From Numida meleagris (lineage: Eukaryota; Chordata; Aves; Galliformes; Numididae): a stretch of DNA of 64,000 nucleotides. Location: NCBI RefSeq assembly GCF_002078875.1, contig NC_034420.1:17795639-17859638 (forward strand), given 5' to 3'. Under the pieces are notes generated by a model, which was not told the DNA's origin, made no database searches, and saw nothing but the letters and a program-made list of their open reading frames with translations. This document shows, piece after piece, positions 30,690 through 43,900 of the stretch (its first letter is position 1; each line of letters begins with the position of its first letter). Both the position numbers and the translations under genes were made by a program.

Positions 30690-31766
30690 GAACTGGCTGA
30701 CTGGCAGAGCATTGTCATCATCGGTGCAAAGTCTGGTTGGAGGCCTGTAACTAGCGGTATTCCCCAGGGGTCAGGGCCAGGTACGGTGTTGTTCAACATC
30801 TTCGTTGACAACTTGAGTGAAGGGATAGTGTCCATACTCTGCAAGTTTGCTGATGATATAAAGCTAGGAGGAGTGGCTGACATACCAAAAGGCTGTGCAA
30901 GACCTGGACAGACAGACTGACTGACCAATTCGGCAAGACCGGGACAGACTGGAGAGCTGGACAGAGAGGAACCTGATGAAGTTTAACAAGAGCAAGTGTA
31001 GAGACTTGCACCTGTGAAGGAATAACCACATGCATCCCAGTACATGTTAGGGGATGACCTCCCAGAGAGGAGCTCTGCAGAGAAGAACCTCAGTGTCTTC
31101 GTGGACAACAGGTTGGCCACAAGCCAGCAGTGTGCCCTGCTGGCCCAGAATTCCAATGGTATCCTAGGGTACATTAAAAAAAATCATAGCCAGCAGGTTG
31201 AGGGAGGTGATCCTCCCCCTCTACTCTGCCCTGGTGAGGCCATGTTTAGAATACTGTATCCAGTTCTGGGCTCCCCAGTTCAAAAAAAAAAAAGAGAGAT
31301 TTCCTAGAATAAGTCCAGCGGAGGGCTGTGAAGATGATAAAGGGCCTGGAGCATTTCCCGTATGAGGAAATGCTGAGTAACCTGGGTCTGTTCAGCCTAG
31401 GGAAAAGAAGACTGAGGGGGATATCTGATTAATGTTTATAATTCTCTAAAGGGAGGTGGGAGGCAAATGGATGAGGCCAGGCTCTTCTCTGTGGTGTGTA
31501 GTGATAGGACAAGGAGCAATGGCCTAAAACTTGAACATAGGAAGTTCCGTACTAACATGTGGAAGAATTTCTTTATAGTCAGGGTGATGGAGCACTGGCA
31601 CAGGTTGCTTAGAGAGGCTGTGGAGTCTCTTTCTATGGAGATATTCAAGACCTGTCTGGATGCCTACCTGTGCAACCTATTGTAGGGAAGCTGCGTTAGC
31701 TGAGGTGTTGAATTCAATGATCTCTTGAGGTCCCTCCCAACTCCTGCAATTCTATGAGTCTGTGAA
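30690..31766 (+). mobile_element. CR1 LINE, about 1.1 kb, 3' part of ORF2 to tail
   Basis: The plus strand carries the CR1 reverse transcriptase region (segments [20 protein letters not shown] and [10 protein letters not shown], with the catalytic FADD intact), the C-terminal ORF2 region and a 3' tail at about 31752-31766. Frameshifts and stops split the frame, so it is inactive. The tail is GCAATTCTATGAGTCTGTGA. Confidence 0.93.
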
Positions 31767-33811
31767 TGTGAAGATGTTAAGCACCAACAAAAACTATGAA
31801 GTCTGGAAAATCCTGGCCTATTTAGAACTACTCAAAGGAGAAGAAGAAAGGTATCGTTGAATACACAGGTTAGACTACATAGGGGATGATATTTTACTAA
31901 GCTTTACATAGTCCTTTAAAAGTTTTTGCATAGAATATTCCTGACTGAATTTTGTACATTCTGTGTGATCCCTTTTTTGTGTAGAAGTGTCCATCAACAA
32001 GCAAGGACTCCTTGAAAGCTGAATGACCTTTTTTTTTTTTTTCCTGTGTGTGAGATTATAGGAAGGAAAACTGCATACAGTGATCTTTAGTTGCTGTTGT
32101 GATGCATCTCAAATATTAATTTAGCAGTTTCTTACTGCTCTCTGTATCTTGTTTCCTAGTGTTCTTTTCAGATCATTAAAGACATTATTTCTTCTTAGAA
32201 GAATAGTACTTTCAACGCGATTCAATTCTTACCATGATTTCCCTTTAGCTTTCTGATACAACCCTGCATTCCTGAAATCAAAGGTAATTTAGCTGTTAGA
32301 TATAGTAGAATCCTTTGGTTTTCATATCTATATTCAATGGCTTTTACATTGCACCTCAGCTTGCATTTTTTGTGGATTTAAGATTCACTAATGACTCCAA
32401 AACATACTAGTATTCTACTCAGTACCTTTTCAACAACACTTCCATTGTGTTTGTAGGTCTTTGTCAACAAGTGTGATATCCAGATTTTTAATTTTCTGAG
32501 ATTCAATTAAATGTGATTAAAAACTCTCAAAAAACTTAAGTAACGATCTGTTACTTCCCTCTGAAATAGCCTGTGAGGGATCCTCAAGTGTATAATATAA
32601 TGTCATACCAAATATGCATACAATGCACTTACACCAATATTCCCAGAAGTTTTCTTTAATGTGGTAGGTGCTTATTCTGTGACTGAACTTTAGAAGTCAG
32701 TAGTATCATGTCTTCTTCTGTGTCCGTGATGGTACTCTTGGCCTCTTCTATGCATTACATTTTGTCAGTTTGTTCTCTCCTGCATTCAATATAGGCAAAC
32801 AATTTAGACTCCACATACTCTAGTAGCTTTTATAATTACATTTCTATCTCCTTTTTCAAAAGAAATATTTCATATAGGAAGAATATTAGTAAGATCTTTC
32901 ACTTCTGCTTACCTGTAGACCCCATGATTTATTTTATCTTTGTCTTCATTCTGTTTTGCTGCTAATTTAAGGATGACCTGTAGCAGAATGGCATGTGCAC
33001 AGAATAGAGATGAGTATCTACCTATCTTTAGGCAGGTAGGTGACAGTTTCTGGACTTTGAGAGGTCCAGTGAGGTGTTTCATATTGAAGTTGGTCTTTTC
33101 AATTGAATGCCATTTACTTTGTGGTGATTGACTCACGGTAGTCTCTAAACCCTGCAGTGTTTTGAAGAACAAAATTATTCTAATTTCTAATACTCCACGA
33201 GACCTCCAGTTCTTTCATTTGTCTGTTTTGCCACTTACTAGCCCTATTCTAAATACAGCCTTTTCCTTGATCTCTGTTCTTTCACGGAACTCTGACAAGC
33301 AAGGAACAAATATCATCAAACTGACCTTGAGGAGATTTAATTGCAGACTGCTTTGGCTTGAGTGTTACAATTTGTAAAGTTTGCAACTTAAATTTTGGCT
33401 TTCTTTTTTTCTTCCTGAAGGTAGGAAAAAAACCAAAACACTTCATGCTGCTCTTTGAAAATGCAGTTTCCGCTTTCTAGTAATCTGCACAGCACACACT
33501 CTCCTGTGAAATTTTCATCTTCCCCTTATTATTGCAGACAAAGTAATTATTTTTAGCTTAACTTGACAGGCTGGTAATAGAAAACCATTTGAGAAGTGTG
33601 GAGGGCTGAAGTTTTGTAGAAATTCCAAGCAGCTCTGCATTGAATCATCAAGTCCCAAGAGCACAGAGGCTTTCCATAGAAATGTCACACAAGCCTTCTG
33701 GCATATTAATCAGAAAACAGCAATGAGCTCCCACTGTCACTCAGGTTAATTCTAGAGTTCTTATTCAGTAATAGGACAGTTTAAGCCAACTCAGGATTAA
33801 GATAATGATAC
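31767..33811. other. Intergenic DNA, nothing recognised
   Basis: AT-rich sequence without coding similarity, repeat family or CpG island that I can recognise. A T-run lies near 32030-32045. Confidence 0.5.
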
Positions 33812-33945
33812 AGAATTGCAGGGGTTGGAAGGGACCTCAAGAGACTGAGTCCAACCCCTCTGCTATCGTAGGTGCCCTACAATAGGTTGCGCAGGTAGCC
33901 ATCTGGACAGATCTTGAATATCTCCATGCATACAATCCAGGCTTG
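33812..33945 (-). mobile_element. CR1 LINE 3' end fragment
   Basis: The plus strand shows the reverse complement of the CR1 3' end: CAGAATTGCAGGGGTTGGAA, then GGGACCTCAAGAGAC and a block ending in GATCTTGAATATCTCCAT. It matches the 3' part of the copy at 30690-31766 in opposite orientation, so it probably belongs to the same subfamily. Confidence 0.88.
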
Positions 33946-35909
33946 GGCCATTTCAGTAATGGTGAGATGTTCTTGCCTTTGGTGGTATGTCAGTAGTGTA
34001 TTTTAGTTGTATTACAATCACGCTTCTTTCTTCATCTTTACAAACTGGACTCAGTGAAACCTGTAAGTCTACCTCTATTCTCACATATGTAAGAATTGTT
34101 CTATCCAGAGATTATGATTCTTAACTTACTCTAGGCTTAGGCATTGATTTTTGCTTTTAATATCCTAGAGTCATTTTTACTTTCGGATTTTCCTTGAAGA
34201 AAAGCTGTTTTCTTTTGGACTCTCCAGCATAGTTTGATCTTGTGAAATAAAAAGTAAATAATGTGCATTCAGGAGCAATAACCTGTTGAGAAGTATGGAT
34301 GGAGAGCTAGCTAAATTGTCTGTAATGTTTATTTTTCAAAGTACGTAAGATGATATTGAATGCAATGAGAAAAAGTTCCTGTTCGTGTACCATTTAAAAA
34401 TAAAAATTGAATAGCTAAAACTAAGTCTTGAGAAATGCAAACGTGAAGGTTAACAGAGTGTGAAAGAGCCACATTACATTTAATTCTGTATTACCAAAAA
34501 AAGAACAAAGGAAGATATTGTTAAATTTTTTATAATATGCAAGTTAATTCCTTGGGCTTACTCTGGGAATAAGAAAAAGTTATCTTACCTATTTCTATTG
34601 CAACAACCACTGGTTGTCTCCAAAACACAGGTGTTTCTAACATTATGATTGCTAACTTGTGGAAATCATTGCTGAAAAATATCTAAAATTGAGGGGATTA
34701 TTAGCTTTGTACTCTGCAAGTATCTAACACGGCATTTGCCCCCAAAGCACTTATGGTGTCAAGCAAGAGCAAGTATAAAACACCTGTGAGGCCATCACTG
34801 GTATCAGCACACTGGCTGTTCCTGAAGGCTGGCAAAGAGTGGAGTAACAGTTTCTGTCCCTCAGCCCCAGAGGAACCAGAAATAGCACAGTGATAACTGA
34901 GGTGAGTGGAAGTTTCTGAACGAATATTCAATACAGTTTTCATGCAATGTAGCTACAGTTTATTATGAACCATTCTTGCCTCAAATGATAACAACTTGTT
35001 AATCAAAAGCATCAGAAAGGCTTCTGCGGCAGATTATTCCATAACAGCTAAGTGCCTTGACTCTTCCTGTCATAGGATTTTTAATTTTTTTGAACAATTG
35101 CAATTGTCTGGGCTTCAACGATTAAACTCTTCCTGGCTTCCAGCCTGCACAGCTACAAGTTCACTGCCACTTCAGTGCCTGGAGCTCTGGCTTGTCTGGC
35201 TTCAGTTTGGTCTTTACATAGCAGTAAGCCTTGCTACTTTTGTTGTGGTTGTAAAAAAGACAAAGTATAAACTTTGTAGGTAAGTCTACTGCCTTCATAT
35301 GCTCAAGTAACTGCAAATAATGTTTTCCCTTGATTTTGACCTTTCTAAAGAGACCAATTCAACAGTGACCCTGGAAATAGTGTCCACAAAAGTTTCTTCT
35401 GTTTAGCTTGTGGAAACTCCTGCTAGCATTGCTGTTCTTCCAGAATCAAAGGCCCTTTCCTTTTATTGTGGAAGAAGTGAAGACAAGTTAAAGAATGACT
35501 GTTACAGACAAGACCTTCTAGTTAACTTTTCTTCCAGGTAGTTTGCTGTGCACATCTTGAAGAAAGTGCAAAGCTGTTCTGGTTTTTTTTGTGTTTTTTT
35601 TTTTTTTTTATATGTATGATTTACTAGGACACAGATTCTGAAGTGAAATGGAAGCCTGAAAAAGAACCAAAATTAAGTGAAGGAAGAATTTTATTTCCCC
35701 ATCTCTTTTCTTGAATGCTGAAAATGTAACTTTTTTATTTAGTTAATAAATAGGACTCATCATTCATTTTTTCCTTCAGCATAAAAATATTTGCATTAAA
35801 TTTTCTTTTTACAGTGACACTGATTGTAGGTTCTAGCTCTTTGAGCAGAGGTAAGTAAATAATTTTTCTCTTTCTAGCAGCAAAGTCTGTCTGATATTCT
35901 AGACAAATA

Positions 35910-36052
35910 TGATCATAGAATCATAAAATGGCTTGGGTTGGAAGGAGCCTTAAAGATAGGATTGTTCCAACTCGCTGCCATGGGAAAAGACACCTGCCAC
36001 TAGATCAGGTTGCCTAAAGACCCATCCAACCCAGCCTTGAACATTTTCAGTT
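35910..36052 (-). mobile_element. CR1 LINE 3' end fragment
   Basis: The plus strand begins with CATAGAATCATAAAATGGCT and GGGTTGGAAGGAGCCTTAAA and stops after CCAGCCTTGAACATTTTCAG. It is nearly identical to the first 140 nt of the CR1 copy in REEP2 intron 2, so the two belong to one subfamily. Confidence 0.9.
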
Positions 36053-36700
36053 ATGCAGTATAGACCCAAACTCTTTCAGTACAGCTCACTTTTAGCACTA
36101 GGCAACAGTAGCCTCATCCTTGTGTATCGGAGACAGCTGTTGCACTCCTTCCTTACTGAAGGTTTAACCAAATGCAGTTCAGAGATGAATTTGAGAGTCT
36201 TGCACCATCCAAGAGTAATATTGCTGCTATGTGAAGAGGCAAAACTGATATGAACTCTCTTAGAATTACTTTAACTCAGCTGTACTAAATATTAAATGAG
36301 GCATATTTTATTACCAAGAAATAGGTTTGTGAGATATTCAACAAATTAATTCCCATAAAGTAAAATATCTAGAGATTTTAGAATCCGTTAAAATCAGAAG
36401 GTAACAATTGCCTCTGGAAACCAGCAATACCATTAAGACTACTACAGTTTCAAATCTAACTCAAAGCAGCCCTAACTGGAAATAGTTACCTGCTTTTGGG
36501 TTCTCAGAATTGAGCTGGAGCTAACTGTCCCATGGCCATGTGCAAATATGAGAAGACAGGCACGTTTTAAATATTTGCATGAAAAACAACTTGAAAATAA
36601 ATGACAGTTAAATGTCTGTACAGCAAACAAAGGCGATGAATGAGCCTTTATTTAAGATCCTGGCGCCACAGAACAAGGTAGTAAAGTAAAAAGGAATTAA
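36053..36700. other. Intergenic DNA left of the orphan CpG island
   Basis: AT-rich, no gene or repeat recognised. It abuts the CpG island at 36702. Confidence 0.5.
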
Positions 36701-36701
36701 C

Positions 36702-36960
36702 TCACCCCTCCCAGCAACTGCTTGGAGGAAAGGGTGAGCTGAGGTGTAGAGCCTTCTCCGGTTTGAATCCTGCCGCGGCGGCTAGAGAAGCAGGGAACCG
36801 AAGAGGCGGGGAAGCCCGCGCATGCGCTCTGAGTGCACACGCGCCGCCGGAAGCACAGCCGGGGGCACCACTGAGACGGGGGGAGGAAGGAAGGGTGGAT
36901 TTAGGCTCCCTCCGCCTGCTCTGGGCACCCACGCGCTGGTTCAGGCTGTGACCTGGCAAT
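36702..36960 (-). promoter_or_regulatory. Orphan CpG island, candidate minus-strand promoter and first exon
   Basis: A compact GC- and CpG-rich block of about 250 bp stands alone in AT-rich DNA about 16 kb from both REEP2 and EGR1. It holds a perfect palindromic NRF1 site GCGCATGCGC (36818-36827) and an ETS-like CGCCGGAAGC (about 36846-36855), both typical of housekeeping promoters. On the minus strand the block ends in a strong splice donor (GGG|GTGAGTTAATT, last exon base 36706). This suggests a spliced transcript running leftward. I cannot identify downstream exons or a protein. Confidence 0.5.
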
Positions 36961-39900
36961 TCCACTGCAATGTCACATATAAGTAAATATATTTTTAAAA
37001 ACATTGCTAAAAGTGTTTTTAAATAATTCCTAAAAGATAGAAAAACATTTATGCTGCACATGAATCTGTGGTTTTGTTTCTGTTAATGGCATTTATACAC
37101 TATATTCTCTTATTTTTTTCTCTCTGAATCTTCACTAGACAGTACTTTCCTTTAAAAATTAACAGCAGTATAGAAGGAACTGATATGTTACGGCAGGGAC
37201 CCAACTCCAAGAGGATAAATATGCTGTATTTCTGGAGCTTAACTTGCTGTCTATTGATGTACTTCTATATTCTGTAAGCTCTTTTGTTTAATTTTTTTTT
37301 TTTTAATGAGAAAACAGAAGTAGAAGCTGCTGATTGTTTTATGAGCATGCTTAATTTTGTGAAATAATGGATTGGGGTACACTTTGCAGTCTGATGAAAG
37401 AAGGAATGTACTAGCATGTGTATTCTGAAACACTCACTGAAATCTGAGGACTTACCCCGGATTTGACAATTTTCATTGGATTACTAGCTTTATCCCTACA
37501 AAACTATTACAAGAAACCAAAGCTGACCTCCTCTGCATTTCCTCTTTATTTATTTATTTATTTTAAGGATTACAACATTCCCTTTGTTAGCAGAAGCTTC
37601 TATTCCAATAATTTCTCACGCAAAAGTTCTTCACACCTTCCCATTCTCCAATGTGCTAATTTCTAATTAAGTTGTTCTTCACACAAGCCCCAGCAACAGA
37701 GATACTGTGCTTCATGCACTGGAAAAAGTGATTTTTTTTTTCCTCACTTGAGTGGCTTTTACTGGAGTTTTGTAGGGGAGAAAATGAGTTTGCAAGCAGA
37801 AGAAATTTGGCAGTGCTCTTCTTTGTGCTTCTGGAGGATTTGGAATCAGCTTGGGTCCCGTCTGTACCAAAGGTCCCAAAGATTCTTTTTTCAAAAAAAT
37901 ACTTGCAAAATAGTGAAAATGCTTGATGTTTGATTCTTCAGATAAAGGAGGTTGATTATGAAACTAAAAAAAAGAAAGGTGGAGAAATAAAAGAGCGAGA
38001 GCATAAGTAATGGTGAGATTTGTTTTAACTGCTAGATTAATGCCCAAGGAATCATCTTTGCTCCTGTCCCTTTCCAGATGTTGCTACCTTTGATGTTGTA
38101 GATGCCATTTTTTACAGCACAAGCGGAGAGAGAAATAAGCTTGTGAGGTGCGGGGAAGGGAAGCTCTGCAGTGATACAAACTTACATAGCTTTTGTAGAA
38201 CTACAGCCTTACACTTTGTTGCACCAAGACATTTCCAAAGCGAATTATTGACTGAGTTGCCTGGCTAGTCCTTTAGTGGTGCTAAAATGTTGCAGAGAAG
38301 AAAAAAAAAAAAGCCAGTAGAAGCAAAAAAAGTAGGCAGCAGGTTAGCACATTAAGATTGTTTATAAAAGATCTGAAAGCCAGAAGAAACTCCAATGATG
38401 ATGGTATCTGACCTACTAGACAAATAGAAGTAAATAGAGCATCTCAGTTTGAAGTAGCTTTATAACTTTTAGAGAAACAATCTCTTTGGAGCTCTTAAGG
38501 ACAAAAAAAATGAAGGCAAATGAATATAGAAACAAAAAGTGGTTATGACACCACCTAATACACATACAAGAAGCCTGACTTCTCATAGGAAACAAACCAG
38601 AATGCTATGTGTAGTATATAGTAGCAACAAAATTTTCTCATTGGCATTTCAGATTTGAAAACACTGGTTTGAAATTCCTGTTGTAACAGAACAGCTATTT
38701 CTTCTTAAGGCCACCCATATAAAAGATGATTGATTGATTTTATATTTTTATCTGAAACCCCCAAAATTTTCTCTTCCTGTTGTTCCTGTGGTGAGCAATA
38801 AACCCTCTGCAGCAAACTCAAGACACAGAACTACTGGATTAACTAGAAATGTGGTTCAGAAAATCCAGGTTCATATCTCTGATGGTACTGAGTGATTCAG
38901 AGGTAGATAACTGCAAGGGCTGTTAGCTATCTTGACTTGGATAATATAGCTTCTTTTTAAATCTTGGAATTTAAAATACTTTAAATCAGTAATGTGGATT
39001 ATGCTATACAGAAGCAGTCATGGTCAGAGAGGGAAAAGTCTGTCTCTAAAATAAATCCATTTTAAAACATGTTGTTAACTAGGTGTAGTGTTCAATGTTT
39101 TCTCCGTCTGCTGGATGCGTGTCTCCATGGTATTTTGTGACAGTTCCATGGGTTAGGTATTGTGCAAAAATATATTTCCTTTGTGTTTCTATTCTTAGAT
39201 TCTGAGGATGATATATTTAGACCTTTTATTTGCATCTTTTAAGAATCATCTTGGTGCTTCTTAATTATTCCTTTTGTAAAAGTAAGAGTTCTGAGCATTT
39301 TGTGAATTCTTCTACACATCCAGTTTTACTGTGGGAAAAATTGCCAGATCAGATCTCCTTAACCCATCTAATTCCTGGCTCTGATTCTCCAGTAGATGCT
39401 GATAATGTGTAACAAAGAAAACAAACACAGAATAATTTTTCTTTCTTTTATTCCCCATCTTATCATATACTGTTAAATGATTCCTGAGCTAGAAGCTACT
39501 TCTCAACATTGTTTAATAGCCACCAATAGATCCATCCTTCATTAGTTTGTGTAGCCTGTTTTGTAATGATTTATATTTATAGCCTGTATAGCATTATCCA
39601 GCATTACATTGCGTTACATGAGTATTACCACAGAAAAAATTTTTTTTTTAGTCTTGCTACCTCATTGTTCCATTATGTTACCCTTTCATTCTAAGCTCTC
39701 ATCAAATTATGCTGACTAGCTTCATTATCTCTTTCATGTTCTTTGTGAAGTCTAAGTAGCTTGAACTGAGTGAAGACAGAATATTTGTGTTTTTTGTTAT
39801 GGTTTATGACAGCACTTTATTATGGTAAGGCAACTTGTATTCTTACTGCAAATGAGTGTAAATCAGGTGTTTTCACTGAGTTGGTTCTTTATCCCAGGAC

Positions 39901-42264
39901 ATTTAGATTTGGAGCACCTGATGGTAGTTACTGGTGTGAGCTGGTGATTTTGTTTTGTTGGTTTAGTTTGTTTTACTCTGTTTATTTGTTTTACAGTGGG
40001 AGAAGAGGAACACTTAGAAAGTCTAGCTTGTATGTGTGTGTATGTGCATCTATATATGTGTATATGCAAGTGCTTGCCTACTGATTTCTCCCTGAAAAAC
40101 TGTGTTTGGCTAGCTTTCATCTCTGACAATATTTGAATCCCTTGATGCGTAAAGAGTCTGATCCTAGGAAACTGTAGCTTGAGTGTCCCTGAAACTGAAG
40201 ACTGATTAATCATTGATGGGATTCTCAGTCTTGGTGGTGAATAACAATATAACACAGTGTGTTATTTTTCACTTTAGCTTGAAGGGAAAATTATTTTCCC
40301 TTAAAAATACTGGTCCTTGTGAGCTAAGATAATGATTACAATCACAATGCCTGTAGAACAAAGCTGCTTCTCTGAGAAAAACAAGGTTACTTGCCTTTCA
40401 TTCACTAACAGGATCAGGCCTTGTCAACAAGCCTTGATTATGGTAGGTCTGTGGACTCACATGAAAGAGAACCCAGCAATGTCTGTTGGTACGCTAGTTC
40501 AGAAATTCTTAGTAAAAGCATTTTTGTCCACGTGCCACTTCTGAACCACCACGTGAAGATACGTGTTGAAAGAATGACAAGTAGTTTGTGCATTCCTGCC
40601 TGTATTTTACATCTGTGTTCATCTCTTAGCGATGTTTAGCAATGCCTGTTCTATCAGAGGAAATGGGGAAACTAGCTGTAGAATCTGTGTACTTTAAACT
40701 ATTTAGCACCTCTTTCTGAACCAGCTATCACACCATGTAAATTCTAGGCCTGCCTCAGATTGATGGAGGGGCTTACATAACCACCAGATTTGACATCAAG
40801 CTTTCTTTGATCTAAAGGATTTGAGGAAAAAAAAATACTTTAAGAATCCCCTTTATTCTTGATCTCTGTGTCTTCCATGACTCCACATTTGGTTATTCAG
40901 GCTTTCCTGAAATCAACCCTAGCTCCGTCTGGTTGATGATAATCTTTCTCCGCAAAGTTGTCAAAGGAAGGACCTCTGCAGATACAAGACTATCATACCC
41001 CTCAGGTTCTAAATGTGTCTATACATTCTGTCACCGTAAGAAGAGGACTTCTACAGAGAAGAGCCATGAAGAGCCATGAAGCTTTCAAGCTTAGAAAATA
41101 CTTTTCTGAATGACAGACAGGAACTTCAATGTTTCTATTCATGATGGGGAAGCTGAATTTGATTGCAGTCGCCATTTCTGTCAGCCATTAAAAAAAAATC
41201 ATTAAATGTACCATTCTTCGCTTCTACAATTCCCCTCATAGTCAATGTTTAAAGAATGTATACTGTTTTCAACTCCAGTAGGGTATGCAGTTGAGCATAA
41301 TGTGAATACTCTGAAAATATTCTGAAAGTATGCTCTCTTCATGGATCGATGGTAGCAAGACCAGCTTCAGTGTCAGTGAAAGGTGTGGTTGGTATTATTG
41401 ATTCCAGCTTCTGCTCTGGTGTATCTGGAAACATTCTGTCCATATCACAAACTGAGGCAATTCTCATGTAGCTTTCTTGGAGAGGTTATGTACCTCCCAC
41501 ACTTTCACAAATGTGAAGAATCTGCAATACCTTGAATGTATCCCCTTTCTTACCCTGCCTAACAGTGATATCTACAATAGTCCACTTTCACATTCATCGA
41601 TGGGCTCATCCCCTGTTCAGCGATAGGAATTTCTCTCTCACAAATAGTTGCACTTGCTGTAGTGTCTCATTTCACACTGATGGATATGTATATGCAAGGT
41701 ATGTAATCTTCCATGCACCTTTTTTCTCCTGTAGGAAAACTAACATTTTCTTAGTATTTGAGTGTGATATGCCAATAGTGGGAAAACTATTTGAGCCAGA
41801 GTTTTTGTAACTGGCAAGAAGTGCCAGTTGTGTTCAGCATAGTTACCTCATGGATTAGAGAAAACAAGGAGGCATGCTATCAGTGAAAGTAACCTGTAAA
41901 ATCTTTTGTTGACCTATGGTATTTCTTCTTCCTCCTAAATATTTGCTTAACGTGGCTTAAGTTGTCCTTAAGTCAGTTCAAAGCTTTACCTTCAATTTTT
42001 CAATGTATCAGTCAGAGAAAACAATGTAGCTTAGGTTTGTCGATGAATCCAAAATTATACTACAGTAAATATGTACATCTTTTGAAGCACATGGGATTAC
42101 CGCTTGAGGCTAATCAATCTCTTCTCATAAACTGTCAGTGGTGGAGATAGAACAACACAACTTCTTGGACTTAACCAAAGGACTTTGCGATCAAGTCTCA
42201 AAGCCCCTGACATCTTTCTTGGAATGATGTTCCTCAGACAGTCCACATCTTTGTGAGGAGCTAC
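36961..42264. other. Gene-poor interval, middle part
   Basis: AT-rich DNA without recognised genes or CR1 copies. A TG/TA-rich simple stretch lies at about 40027-40070. A short tandem duplication of AGAGCCATGA occurs near 41060-41082. Confidence 0.5.
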
Positions 42265-43900
42265 ATAGAACCATAGAACACTAACAGTTGGAAGGGACCT
42301 CTGAAGGCCTTCTAGTCCAACAACCCTGCTACAAACAGAGACGCCACAGCCAGATCAGGCTGCCCAGAGCTTGATCCAGCCTTGCCATGAAAGTCTCCAG
42401 GGATGGCGCATCAACCACAATGCTAGGTAACCTGTTCCAGAGCCTCACCACCCTCACTGTAAAAGATTTTTTCCTTATATCTAATTTAAATCTACCCTCC
42501 CTGAGCTTGAATCCATTTCCCTTTGTTCTGTCTCTACAGACACTGCTAAAATGTCTGTCCCCTTCTTTCCTATAGCTCCCATTTAGATAATGAAAGGCTG
42601 CTATCAGGCCACCTCACAGCTTTCTCTTCTCCAGGTTGCACAGCCCCAGCTCTCTCAGACTGTCCTCATAGGAGAGGTGTTCCATTCCATGGATCATTTT
42701 TGTTGCCCTTCTCTGGACATGCTCCAACAGGTCTAATGTCTCGCCTGTACTGAGGACTCCACATCTGGAAGCAGCCTTCCAGGTCAGGCCTCACCAGCAC
42801 AAAGTTGAGGGGCAGGATCACCTCCCTCAACCTGCTGGTCACACAATTTTTGATGCAGCCCAGCACACAGTTGGCTTTCTGGGCTGCAAGGGCACACTGC
42901 TCACTCATGTCCAGCTTTCCATCCACCAGTACCTCCAGGTCTTTTTCACCAGGGCTACACTCAATCCTTTCATCCCCTAGTTTGTATTGGTAAGGGGGGT
43001 TGCCCCAACCTAGGTGCAAGATCCTGCACTTGGATTTGTTGAATCTCATGAGGTTGACCTGGGCCCACTGCTCAAGCCTGTCTAGGTCCCTCTGGATGTC
43101 GTCCTGTCTCTCTGGTGTGCTGACCACACCCAACAGCTTGGTGTCATCAGCAAACTTGCCAAGGGTACACTCAGCCCCACTGTTGATGTCACTGACAAAG
43201 ATATTAAAGAGTACCGGCCCCAGCACCAACCCCTGGGGGACACCACTCATTGCTGTTCTCCATCCAGACACTGAGCCCTTTGCTATCACTGTCTGGACCC
43301 AATTCTGCAGCTGGTTCTTTGTCCATCAAACCACCCATCACATCCATATCTTTCCAATTTGGAGGGAAAGATGTTGTGGGGTACCATGTCAAAGGCCTTA
43401 TTGAATTTGAGGTAGATTACATCAGTGGCACTTCCCTTGTCCATTGATGCAGTGATACCATCATAGAAGGCCACTAGGTAGGTCAAGCAGAATTTGCCCT
43501 TGGTGAATCCATGCTGGTTCTCCTGTATCACCTCCCTACCTTCCATGTGCCTTAGTGTCACTTCCATGAGGATCTGTTCTGTGATCTTCCCTGGCACAGA
43601 AGTGAGACTGACAGGTTGGTAGTTCCCAGGATCATCCTTTTTACCCTTTCTAAAAATTGGGTGTGATGTTTCCTTTTTTCCAGCTACCAGGGACTTCACC
43701 TGGTTGCCATGACTTTTCAAATTTCACTGAGAGTGGCTTGGCAACCACGTCAGTTAATTCCCTCGGGACTCTGGGGTGCATCTCATTGGGACCCATAGAT
43801 TTCTGGATATTCAGGTTCTTCAGGTGGTCACGAAGCTGATCTTCACTTACGGTGGAAGGGACTTTGCTTCCCTGATTCCCTCCTACCAAACCAATATCCT
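42265..43900 (-). mobile_element. CR1 LINE, longest copy in the window (about 1.6 kb)
   Basis: The plus strand begins with the reverse complement of the CR1 3' tail (CATAGAACCATAGAACACTA) and continues into ORF2. Three overlapping minus-strand frames cover most of the reverse transcriptase: a palm/finger region (43286-43720, with [15 protein letters not shown]) and the catalytic region (42666-43289, with SGVPQGLVLGPVLFNIF and GKFADDTKLLGVV, FADD intact). One or two frameshifts separate the frames, and the endonuclease is missing. It is among the less decayed CR1 copies here. Its truncated 5' end lies beside the unclassified insertion at 43901. Confidence 0.93.

Noticed and set aside
30392..30928. 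178-codon minus-strand frame
   Set aside because: Its first third is the antisense of the plus-strand CR1 copy and the rest has no similarity.
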